Source: Peribacillus simplex (GTDB lineage: Bacteria > Bacillota > Bacilli > Bacillales > DSM-1321). From it: 62,809 bases of DNA. The notes below the pieces were generated by a model. It was not told where the DNA came from, searched no databases, and saw nothing but the letters and a program-made list of their open reading frames with translations. Each line of letters starts with the position of its first letter. The stretch's first letter is position 1. Position numbers and translations under genes: made by a program. This document shows, one piece after another, positions 22,886 through 30,059 of the stretch. The stretch lies in contig NZ_FTMX01000015.1 in the NCBI RefSeq assembly GCF_900156045.1, positions 1 through 62,809 of the forward strand, read 5' to 3'.

Positions 22886-23254
22886 TTATAGAACTTCTGG
22901 AGCTAGAGAAACGATCTTCATGAAACTATTGTCACGTAATTCACGAGCAACAGGTCCAAAAATACGAGTTCCACGTGGGCTCTTATCGTCACGGATAATT
23001 ACACATGCGTTTTCATCAAAACGAATGTAAGAACCGTCAGGACGACGCATACCACGTTTTGTACGGACAACAACAGCCTTAACGACTTCACCTTTTTTAA
23101 CAACGCCTCCTGGTGTTGCCTGTTTAACTGTACAAACTATAACATCACCGATGTTAGCATATTTACGGCCAGACCCACCTAGGACTTTAATTGTTAGCAC
23201 TTCACGAGCACCTGAATTGTCAGCGACTTTTAAACGAGATTCTTGTTGAATCAT
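22886..23254 (-). CDS. rplN: 50S ribosomal protein L14
   Basis: 122 residues starting MIQQESRLKVADNSGAREV. Conserved RGMRRPDGSYIRFDENACV and RGTRIFGPVARELR segments. It contacts 16S rRNA in an intersubunit bridge. ATG at 23254 follows AAGGGAGGTACCGTAC. Confidence 0.97.
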   Translation of the reverse strand: MIQQESRLKVADNSGAREVLTIKVLGGSGRKYANIGDVIVCTVKQATPGGVVKKGEVVKAVVVRTKRGMRRPDGSYIRFDENACVIIRDDKSPRGTRIFGPVARELRDNSFMKIVSLAPEVL

Positions 23255-23295
23255 GTACGGTACCTCCCTTCGGAATTAGCTTAATCCGAACTATA

Positions 23296-23559
23296 TTAAA
23301 TAATTACTGCTTTTTCTACTACTTCTACAAGACGGAAGCGCTTCGTAGCTGAAAGTGGACGAGTTTCCATAATACGTACTACGTCGCCAGCTTTCGCTTC
23401 ATTTAGCTCGTCATGAGCTTTTAACTTTTTAGAGTATTTCACGCGTTTACCGTATAAAGAATGCTTTTTATAGGTTTCTACAACTACTGTAACTGTTTTA
23501 TCCATTTTGTCGGATACTACGCGTCCAGTGTAGATTTTGCGTTGGTTGCGTTCGCTCAT
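23296..23559 (-). CDS. rpsQ: 30S ribosomal protein S17
   Basis: 87 residues starting MSERNQRKIYTGRVVSDKMD; the frame's five upstream codons overlap the SD (GGAGGTTTGCAGA) and are excluded. OB-fold, early 16S-binding protein; contains YGKRVKYSKKLKAHDE and ETRPLSATKRFRL. It directly follows rpmC. Confidence 0.96.
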   Translation of the reverse strand: MSERNQRKIYTGRVVSDKMDKTVTVVVETYKKHSLYGKRVKYSKKLKAHDELNEAKAGDVVRIMETRPLSATKRFRLVEVVEKAVII

Positions 23560-23577
23560 TCTGCAAACCTCCATTCA

Positions 23578-23781
23578 TTATCGATTAGTGACACCGATCT
23601 CTCTTTGACGAACAACTGTTTTCATACGAGCAATCGATTTGCGAACTTCACGGATGCGAGCTGTATTTTCAAGTTGTCCAGTAGCTAACTGGAAACGAAG
23701 ATTAAATAGTTCTTCTTTAAGAGATTTTAGTTTTTGTTCAATTTCAGCAGTGGTTAGATCTTTGATTTCATTAGCTTTCAT
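23578..23781 (-). CDS. rpmC: 50S ribosomal protein L29
   Basis: 67 residues, two-helix protein next to the exit tunnel. MKANEIKDLTTAEIEQKLKS start, with LFNLRFQLATGQLEN core and ARMKTVVRQRE helix. The chosen ATG at 23781 has GGTGGTG upstream and starts inside the 3' end of rplP (11-nt overlap), suggesting coupling. Five extra in-frame codons upstream are not conserved. Confidence 0.95.
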   Translation of the reverse strand: MKANEIKDLTTAEIEQKLKSLKEELFNLRFQLATGQLENTARIREVRKSIARMKTVVRQREIGVTNR

Positions 23782-24205
23782 TTGTTTCACCACCAATTTC
23801 CTCTCTTTTTACAAACTTGCATTTGATTGGAAGTTTGTGTGCTGCAAGGCGCAATGCTTCTCTTGCCACCTCTTCAGATACACCAGAGATTTCAAACATA
23901 ACTTTGCCCGGTTTAACTACTGCTACCCAACCTTCAGGAGCACCTTTACCGGAACCCATCCGTACTTCAAGCGGCTTAGCTGTGTAAGGTTTGCTTGGGA
24001 AGATTTTGATCCAAACTTTCCCTCCACGTTTCATATAACGAGTCATCGCAATACGAGCTGCTTCGATTTGACGGTTCGTGATCCAGGAAGCTTCTTGAGC
24101 TTGAAGTCCAAATTCTCCGAAATGAACTTCAGTGCCGCCTTTAGCCATCCCTCTCATCTTACCGCGGTGTTCACGACGGTATTTTACGCGTTTTGGCAAT
24201 AACAT
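23771..24205 (-). CDS. rplP: 50S ribosomal protein L16
   Basis: 144 residues starting MLLPKRVKYRREHRGKMRG after AGGAGGAAAATAAT. 17 open codons upstream fall within the end of rpsC and are rejected. The ITNRQIEAARIAMTRYMKRGG core and the KPGKVMFEISGV segment near the A-site tRNA are present. 3' end overlaps rpmC. Confidence 0.96.
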   Translation of the reverse strand: MLLPKRVKYRREHRGKMRGMAKGGTEVHFGEFGLQAQEASWITNRQIEAARIAMTRYMKRGGKVWIKIFPSKPYTAKPLEVRMGSGKGAPEGWVAVVKPGKVMFEISGVSEEVAREALRLAAHKLPIKCKFVKREEIGGETNES

Positions 24206-24206
24206 A

Positions 24207-24863
24207 TTATTTTCCTCCTTCCTCAGATTTCTTCTTAGTAGGAAGAACTTCTCCACGGTAGATCCAAACTTTCACGCCTAGCTTACCGTAAGTAGTATCT
24301 GCTTCAGCATGAGCATAATCTATGTCTGCACGAAGTGTGTGAAGTGGAACTGTTCCTTCGCTGTAATGTTCAGCACGAGCAATATCGGCACCGCCAAGAC
24401 GACCAGAAACTTGAGTTTTGATTCCTTTTGCTCCAGAACGCATAGTACGTTGGATAGCTTGCTTTTGAGCGCGACGGAATGAAACACGGTTTTCTAGTTG
24501 ACGAGCGATGTTTTCAGCAACCAATTTTGCGTCAAGATCTGCTCTTTTAATTTCAATGATATTGATATGAACTCTTTTGCCAGTCAGCTGGTTCAAAGCT
24601 TTACGAAGTGCTTCGACTTCAGTACCGCCTTTACCGATAACCATTCCTGGTTTAGCAGTGTGGACAGATACATTGATACGGTTAGCTGCACGTTCGATTT
24701 CAACCTTTGAAACTGAAGCATCATTTAGACGTTTCGCGATATATTCACGAACTTTGATGTCTTCATGCAAAAGAACTGCGTAGTCTTTATCAGCGTACCA
24801 TTTGGATTCCCAGTCACGGATTATCCCGATACGCATACCGATTGGATTTACCTTTTGACCCAC
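24207..24863 (-). CDS. rpsC: 30S ribosomal protein S3
   Basis: 218 residues. N-terminal KH domain (MVIGKGGTEVEALRKAL) at the mRNA entrance and a C-terminal domain (GAKGIKTQVSGRLGGADIAR). ATG at 24863 follows GGAGGGGTAATCTGT. Separated from rplP by only one base. Confidence 0.97.
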   Translation of the reverse strand: MGQKVNPIGMRIGIIRDWESKWYADKDYAVLLHEDIKVREYIAKRLNDASVSKVEIERAANRINVSVHTAKPGMVIGKGGTEVEALRKALNQLTGKRVHINIIEIKRADLDAKLVAENIARQLENRVSFRRAQKQAIQRTMRSGAKGIKTQVSGRLGGADIARAEHYSEGTVPLHTLRADIDYAHAEADTTYGKLGVKVWIYRGEVLPTKKKSEEGGK

Positions 24864-24866
24864 AGA

Positions 24867-25208
24867 TTACCCCTCCTTCTTTTCTGATACAACGATTGTA
24901 ATATGACTAGTACGTTTGTTTATAGCACTCGCACGACCTTGAGCGCGAGGACGGAAACGTTTTAATGTTGGTCCTTCGTTAACGTATGCCTCTGAAACGA
25001 CTAGGTTATTAATATCCATTTCGTAGTTGTGTTCTGCATTTGCGATAGCAGATTTCAGAATTTTTTCTACGACTGGAGAAGCAGATTTTGGTGTTAAGCG
25101 AAGAATCGCTACTGCTTCACCTACTTGTTTTCCTCGAATTAAATCTGCGACTAAACGCACTTTACGAGGAGCAATACGAACTGTTTTAGCGACAGCTTTA
25201 GCTTGCAT
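24867..25208 (-). CDS. rplV: 50S ribosomal protein L22
   Basis: 113 residues starting MQAKAVAKTVRIAPRKVRLV after GGAGGGCATCTC; six open codons upstream overlap the SD. The beta-hairpin that reaches into the exit tunnel, site of macrolide-resistance changes, reads FRPRAQGRASAINKRTSHI and appears ordinary. Confidence 0.96.
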   Translation of the reverse strand: MQAKAVAKTVRIAPRKVRLVADLIRGKQVGEAVAILRLTPKSASPVVEKILKSAIANAEHNYEMDINNLVVSEAYVNEGPTLKRFRPRAQGRASAINKRTSHITIVVSEKKEG

Positions 25209-25225
25209 GAGATGCCCTCCTCTCA

Positions 25226-25504
25226 TTAACGTCTTGTTTTCTTGTCATCACTTGCGTGACCTTTATAAGTGCGTGTAGGCGCGAATTCGCCTAGTTTGTG
25301 ACCTACCATATCTTCTGTTACATAAACCGGCACATGCTTACGACCGTCATAAACGGCGATTGTGTGTCCGATGAATTGCGGGAAGATTGTTGAGCGACGA
25401 GACCAAGTTTTTACTACCTGTTTCTTGTCAGCTTCATTTAATTTTTCAACTTTTACCAATAAATGATCATCAACAAAAGGCCCTTTTTTTAAGCTACGAC
25501 CCAT
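25226..25504 (-). CDS. rpsS: 30S ribosomal protein S19
   Basis: 92 residues starting MGRSLKKGPFVDDHLL. The motifs WSRRSTIFPQFIGHTIAVYD and HKLGEFAPTRTYKGH, which contact 16S head rRNA, are intact. ATG at 25504 follows AGGGAGGTACTCGC. Confidence 0.97.
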   Translation of the reverse strand: MGRSLKKGPFVDDHLLVKVEKLNEADKKQVVKTWSRRSTIFPQFIGHTIAVYDGRKHVPVYVTEDMVGHKLGEFAPTRTYKGHASDDKKTRR

Positions 25505-25564
25505 GCGAGTACCTCCCTTCGTGACTGTTCTACGGTTCTATATATGAACCGTAGCTCAATCCCG

Positions 25565-26395
25565 TTATTTTTTACGACGACGTACGATAAATTTATCGGA
25601 TTTGTTTTTCTTCTTACGAGTTTTGAATCCAAGAGTAGGTTTACCCCATGGAGACATTGGTGATTTACGTCCGATTGGTGATTTACCTTCACCACCACCG
25701 TGTGGGTGATCATTCGGGTTCATTACAGATCCACGAACTGTTGGGCGTTTACCTAACCAACGGTTACGGCCAGCTTTACCAATGTTGATAAGTTCATGTT
25801 GTTCATTACCAACTTGACCGATTGAAGCACGGCAAGTAGCAAGAATCATACGAACCTCACCTGAGTTTAAACGTACAAGTACATAACGACCTTCTTTACC
25901 AAGTACTTGAGCAGATGTTCCTGCTGAACGGACTAATTGTCCACCTTTTCCTGGTTTAAGTTCGATGTTATGAATTACTGTACCAACTGGGATGTTAATA
26001 AGAGGTAGAGCGTTACCCACTTTAATGTCAGCTTCTGGACCTGACATAACTTCCAAACCTACTTCTAGGTTTTTCGGAGCTAGGATATAACGTTTTTCTC
26101 CATCAACGTAATTAATTAATGCAATGTTTGCAGAACGATTTGGATCGTACTCAATAGTAGCAACGCGTCCTGGTATACCATCTTTATTCCGTTTGAAATC
26201 GATGATACGGTATTGACGCTTGTGGCCGCCACCTTGATGACGAACTGTTAACTTACCTTGGTTATTACGGCCGCCTTTGCTGTGTAAAGGAGCAAGTAAT
26301 GATTTTTCCGGTTTGTCTGTAGTGATCTCAGCAAAATCCGAACTTGTCATATTACGTCGACCGTTAGAGGTAGGTTTATACTTCTTAATCGCCAT
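25565..26395 (-). CDS. rplB: 50S ribosomal protein L2
   Basis: 276 residues. The peptidyl-transferase-associated loop MNPNDHPHGGGEGK with its conserved His is present, as are the basic ends (KGGRNNQGKLTVRHQGG and GFKTRKKKNKSDKFIVRRR). ATG at 26395 follows AGAAGGAGGGAAATAC. Confidence 0.97.
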   Translation of the reverse strand: MAIKKYKPTSNGRRNMTSSDFAEITTDKPEKSLLAPLHSKGGRNNQGKLTVRHQGGGHKRQYRIIDFKRNKDGIPGRVATIEYDPNRSANIALINYVDGEKRYILAPKNLEVGLEVMSGPEADIKVGNALPLINIPVGTVIHNIELKPGKGGQLVRSAGTSAQVLGKEGRYVLVRLNSGEVRMILATCRASIGQVGNEQHELINIGKAGRNRWLGKRPTVRGSVMNPNDHPHGGGEGKSPIGRKSPMSPWGKPTLGFKTRKKKNKSDKFIVRRRKK

Positions 26396-26421
26396 TTGTA
26401 TTTCCCTCCTTCTCTAATGAA

Positions 26422-26706
26422 TTAAGCTTCGAATAGCTCGATTTCTTTGCTGTCAGCAGTTAATTTAACAATAGCTTTACGGCGCTTGTTAGTATAGCCT
26501 GCATGTTTGCCCATGCGTTTGAATTTACCTTTGTAGTTCATGATGTTTACTTTCTCAACTTTAACGCCGAAAATTTCTTGAACAGCATCTTTAACTTGAG
26601 TTTTATTAGCTCTAACATCAACTTCAAAAGTATATTTCTTTTCAGCCATTATGTCTGAAGAGCGTTCAGTGATTACGGGGCGCTTAATGATATCGCGTGC
26701 ATCCAT
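26422..26706 (-). CDS. rplW: 50S ribosomal protein L23
   Basis: 94 residues. Tunnel-exit protein that docks trigger factor and SRP. Family motifs: IIKRPVITERSSDIM and KKYTFEVDVRANKTQVKDAV. Its ATG overlaps the rplD stop codon by one base. Confidence 0.96.
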   Translation of the reverse strand: MDARDIIKRPVITERSSDIMAEKKYTFEVDVRANKTQVKDAVQEIFGVKVEKVNIMNYKGKFKRMGKHAGYTNKRRKAIVKLTADSKEIELFEA

Positions 26707-27329
26707 TATGCAAGCACCTCCTCTACTTTTTCGACAGCTGATTTAGTCAAGATCAATTTGTTGTGTGAAACAACATCAAGAACATTAAGACCATCAGCTT
26801 CAACTACAGTAACACCAGGGATGTTACGTGCAGAAAGAGCAACTTTCTCATCTAAACCGTCAGTAACGACTAATGTTTTAGTGTCAACAGAAAGGTTTTT
26901 AAGAACCGCTACAAACTCTTTTGTTTTTGGTGATTCGAAAGACAAGCTTTCAAGTACCAAAATGTTCTCTTCCAATGCCTTTGCAGACAATGCAGATTTA
27001 ATAGCTAAACGACGTACCTTTTTAGGCAACTTGTAAGAGTAAGATCTTGGAGTTGGTCCAAAAACAATACCACCGCCACGCCATTGTGGAGAACGTATAG
27101 AACCTTGACGCGCACGTCCAGTTCCTTTTTGTTTCCAAGGTTTACGTCCACCGCCTGCTACTTCAGAACGGTTTTTAACTTTGTGAGTTCCTTGACGTAA
27201 GGAAGCTCGTTGCATGATGATTGCTTCAAATAATACGTGATTATTAGGTTCGATACCAAAGATGGATTCATTTAGTTCGATGTCGCCAACTTGGGAACCT
27301 GTTTGGTTGAACAATGTAACTTTTGGCAT
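26706..27329 (-). CDS. rplD: 50S ribosomal protein L4
   Basis: 207 residues. The extended tunnel loop (GGGRKPWKQKGTGRARQGS, then SPQWRGGGIVFGP), where macrolide-resistance substitutions occur, appears wild type. In E. coli L4 represses the S10 operon; in Bacillus this control has not been shown to my knowledge. ATG at 27329 follows AAAGGAGGAGCAAT. Confidence 0.97.
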   Translation of the reverse strand: MPKVTLFNQTGSQVGDIELNESIFGIEPNNHVLFEAIIMQRASLRQGTHKVKNRSEVAGGGRKPWKQKGTGRARQGSIRSPQWRGGGIVFGPTPRSYSYKLPKKVRRLAIKSALSAKALEENILVLESLSFESPKTKEFVAVLKNLSVDTKTLVVTDGLDEKVALSARNIPGVTVVEADGLNVLDVVSHNKLILTKSAVEKVEEVLA

Positions 27330-27354
27330 TCTATTGCTCCTCCTTTCTCAGAAA

Positions 27355-27984
27355 TTACTTTGCTTTAACAGCAGATTTAACTTTGATCAATGCTTTTCTA
27401 GCACCAGGTACATTACCTTTGATCAATAGTAGGTTACGTTCAACATCAACTTTAACGATAGCTAAGTTTTGAACAGTGATTTGTTCTCCACCCATACGTC
27501 CTGGTAAAAGTTTACCTTTGAATACGCGGTTTGGAGCTACAGGACCCATTGAACCTGGGCGACGGTGGTAACGAGAACCGTGAGACATTGGTCCGCGAGA
27601 TTGTCCATGACGCTTGATAGAGCCTTGGAATCCTTTACCTTTTGAAATTCCTGATACATCTACTAAATCGCCTTCAGCGAAAATACTTACATTGACTTCT
27701 TGACCGATCTCATATTCAGTAAGATCCGTTCCGCGGAATTCGCGAATGAAGCGCTTAGGAGTAGTATTTGCTTTTTCAACATGGCCCTTTTCAGGTTTGT
27801 TAGAAAGCTTTTCACGTTTGTTTTCAAAACCAACTTGAACTGCTTCATAGCCATCAGTTTCAACAGTTTTCTTTTGAAGAACCACGTTATTAGCAGCTTC
27901 GATAACTGTTACCGGAATAAGTTCACCGTTTTCAGCAAAAACTTGAGTCATACCGATTTTTCTTCCTAAGATTCCTTTGGTCAT
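27355..27984 (-). CDS. rplC: 50S ribosomal protein L3
   Basis: 209 residues starting MTKGILGRKIGMTQVFAENG. The loop GQSRGPMSHGSRYHRRPGS that approaches the peptidyl-transferase centre is intact. ATG at 27984 follows AGGAGGTGTGACTT. Second gene of the S10 operon. Confidence 0.97.
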   Translation of the reverse strand: MTKGILGRKIGMTQVFAENGELIPVTVIEAANNVVLQKKTVETDGYEAVQVGFENKREKLSNKPEKGHVEKANTTPKRFIREFRGTDLTEYEIGQEVNVSIFAEGDLVDVSGISKGKGFQGSIKRHGQSRGPMSHGSRYHRRPGSMGPVAPNRVFKGKLLPGRMGGEQITVQNLAIVKVDVERNLLLIKGNVPGARKALIKVKSAVKAK

Positions 27985-28024
27985 AAGTCACACCTCCTAG
28001 AGTAATTGTTCATATTTATATGAA

Positions 28025-28333
28025 TTATAATTTGATTTCAATGTCAACGCCTGATGGTAAATCTAAACGCATCAATGAATCAACTGTTTGTGGAGTTGGA
28101 TTAACGATGTCGATTAGACGTTTATGCGTACGCATTTCGAATTGTTCACGAGAGTCTTTGTATTTATGAACCGCACGTAGGATCGTGTATACCGATCTTT
28201 CAGTAGGTAATGGAATCGGACCAGATACAGCCGCACCAGAACGTTTTGCAGTTTCAACAATTTTCTCAGCAGATTGATCAAGAATTCTGTGATCATATGC
28301 TTTTAAACGGATACGAATTTTTTGTTTTGCCAT
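28025..28333 (-). CDS. rpsJ: 30S ribosomal protein S10 / NusE
   Basis: 102 residues. Contains RIRLKAYDHRILDQSAEKIV and FEMRTHKRLIDIVNPTPQTV. S10 doubles as NusE, the partner of NusB in rRNA antitermination at boxA, and links to NusG. First gene of the S10 operon; ATG at 28333 follows AAAGGAGGGAAAATT. Confidence 0.97.
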   Translation of the reverse strand: MAKQKIRIRLKAYDHRILDQSAEKIVETAKRSGAAVSGPIPLPTERSVYTILRAVHKYKDSREQFEMRTHKRLIDIVNPTPQTVDSLMRLDLPSGVDIEIKL

Positions 28334-28464
28334 AATTTTCCCTCCTTTTCGCCTATTTTAAAATAGACCTTCTCAATGGAAATTTCCCACACACTCGCCA
28401 TGGCAAAGCGGCCGGGTGTGTCAGCAACCTTCCATATCATCGCAGTCAAAGACCAACATTGTCT

Positions 28465-28493
28465 ATTATACATATAACACAAGTAAAATGCAA
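28465..28493 (-). promoter_or_regulatory. S10 operon promoter, proximal
   Basis: TTGCAT (28488-28493), 17 bp, consensus TATAAT (28465-28470) on the minus strand. Closest of three tandem promoters to rpsJ; leader of about 125 nt. Confidence 0.75.
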
Positions 28494-28531
28494 GTTAAAC
28501 TTAAATTTTTCTTGTGCAACACACTTTTATT

Positions 28532-28560
28532 ATTATACATACTATCACAAGCATTTACAA
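28532..28560 (-). promoter_or_regulatory. S10 operon promoter, middle
   Basis: TTGTAA (28555-28560), 17 bp, consensus TATAAT (28532-28537) on the minus strand. Confidence 0.75.
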
Positions 28561-28647
28561 GTACATTCTACGTGGTCTTTCATATCCATTTTCTTCATTT
28601 CGAAAATGCACGTGATCCTCATAAAATGCGCTTCATTTTTTACAGAT

Positions 28648-28676
28648 ATTATAGAAGAAAGGATGAATATCTTCAA
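28648..28676 (-). promoter_or_regulatory. S10 operon promoter, distal
   Basis: TTGAAG (28671-28676), 17 bp, consensus TATAAT (28648-28653) on the minus strand. It begins 4 nt past the T-run of the tuf terminator, so transcription restarts immediately. Confidence 0.65.
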
Positions 28677-28679
28677 AAA

Positions 28680-28713
28680 CAAAAAAAAGCAGATGGCGTC
28701 CCATCTGCTTTTC
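28680..28713 (-). terminator. tuf terminator
   Basis: AAAAGCAGATGG and CCATCTGCTTTT form a perfect 12-bp stem around GACG, followed by TTTTG on the minus strand. It ends the str operon after tuf. Confidence 0.88.
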
Positions 28714-28751
28714 TCGGAAGGCGTCCCTTCCATTATTCAATATTGTATCAA

Positions 28752-29939
28752 TTACTCAGTGATTGTAGCAACGACGCCAGCGCCTACAGTACGTCCACCC
28801 TCACGGATAGAGAATTTAGTACCTTCTTCGATAGCGATTGGAGCGATAAGTTCTACAGTCATTTCAATGTTGTCTCCAGGCATAACCATTTCTACGCCTT
28901 CAGGAAGGTTACAAATACCAGTTACGTCAGTTGTACGGAAGTAGAACTGAGGACGGTAGTTTGTAAAGAATGGAGTGTGACGTCCACCTTCTTCTTTAGA
29001 AAGAACATAAACTTCAGCTTTGAACTTTGTGTGTGGAGTGATAGTGCTTGGTTTAGCAAGTACTTGTCCACGTTGGATATCTTCACGGGATACACCACGA
29101 AGTAGTGCACCGATGTTGTCACCAGCTTCAGCATAGTCAAGAAGTTTACGGAACATCTCAACACCAGTTACTGTTGTTGGTTTAGACTCTTCGTTGAATC
29201 CGATGATGTCAACAACGTCACCGACTTTAACTTGTCCACGCTCAACACGTCCTGTTGCAACTGTACCACGACCAGTAATAGAGAATACATCCTCAACTGG
29301 CATCATGAATGGTTTGTCAGTGTCACGAGTTGGTTCTGGAATATACTCGTCAACAGCAGCCATTAATTCATGAATTTTTTCTTCCCATTCAGCGTCTCCT
29401 TGAAGAGCTTTTAGAGCAGAACCTTTGATAACTGGAATGTCATCGCCAGGGAATTCGTATTCAGATAGAAGATCACGGATTTCCATTTCTACTAATTCAA
29501 GAAGTTCTTCGTCATCAACCATATCGCATTTGTTCATGAATACTACTAGGAATGGTACACCTACTTGACGTGAAAGAAGGATGTGCTCACGAGTTTGTGG
29601 CATTGGGCCATCAGCAGCAGATACTACTAAGATTCCGCCGTCCATTTGTGCAGCACCAGTGATCATGTTTTTAACATAGTCAGCATGTCCTGGGCAGTCA
29701 ACGTGTGCATAGTGACGAGTAGCTGTTTCGTACTCAACGTGTGCAGTAGAGATTGTGATACCACGTTCTCTTTCTTCTGGAGCACCATCGATTTGGTCAT
29801 AAGCGCGAGCTTCTGCGCCACCAGATTTAGCAAGTACAGTTGTGATTGCAGCAGTTAGAGTTGTTTTACCATGGTCAACGTGACCAATTGTTCCAACGTT
29901 AACGTGCGGTTTTGAACGATCAAATTTAGCTTTTCCCAT
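28752..29939 (-). CDS. tuf: elongation factor Tu
   Basis: 395 residues. GTPase delivering aminoacyl-tRNA. G1 GHVDHGKTT, G3 DCPGHADY, G4 NKCD, G5 SALK; the kirromycin/elfamycin-site region appears normal. A leader hairpin (GCTGTGA...TCACAGC with inner GAAGA/TCTTC, 29987-30019) precedes it, and a candidate promoter begins at the end of fusA. ATG at 29939 follows AAGGAGGAATTCCTA. Confidence 0.98.
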   Translation of the reverse strand: MGKAKFDRSKPHVNVGTIGHVDHGKTTLTAAITTVLAKSGGAEARAYDQIDGAPEERERGITISTAHVEYETATRHYAHVDCPGHADYVKNMITGAAQMDGGILVVSAADGPMPQTREHILLSRQVGVPFLVVFMNKCDMVDDEELLELVEMEIRDLLSEYEFPGDDIPVIKGSALKALQGDAEWEEKIHELMAAVDEYIPEPTRDTDKPFMMPVEDVFSITGRGTVATGRVERGQVKVGDVVDIIGFNEESKPTTVTGVEMFRKLLDYAEAGDNIGALLRGVSREDIQRGQVLAKPSTITPHTKFKAEVYVLSKEEGGRHTPFFTNYRPQFYFRTTDVTGICNLPEGVEMVMPGDNIEMTVELIAPIAIEEGTKFSIREGGRTVGAGVVATITE

Positions 29940-30030
29940 TAGGAATTCCTCCTTAAAATTATAAATAAAAGATTAAGTATATAGGGCTGTGAAAGAAGAC
30001 TAATTCTTCCATCACAGCTTACATAAGATA

Positions 30031-30059
30031 GTTATACTTTAATAAGAGATGAAAATCAA
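30031..30059 (-). promoter_or_regulatory. candidate tuf promoter (sigma A)
   Basis: TTGATT (30054-30059) and TATAAC (30031-30036) with a 17-bp spacer on the minus strand, abutting the fusA stop codon. It would give tuf extra expression beyond the str operon transcript. Confidence 0.6.

Larger units (their letters stand above)
28334..28679 (-). other. S10 operon leader and promoter region
   Basis: A gene-free stretch of about 350 bp holding three sigma A promoters (listed separately) and, at 28388-28421 on the minus strand, a GC-rich hairpin (ACACACCCGGC pairing with GCGAGTGTGT) in the rpsJ leader. A 229-codon plus-strand ORF crosses this region and runs antisense into tuf but lacks an SD and is dismissed. 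Confidence 0.6.

Noticed and set aside
28416..29105. 229-codon plus-strand ORF antisense to tuf and its terminator
   Set aside because: No SD, composition follows the tuf complement, and it crosses three promoters and a terminator.
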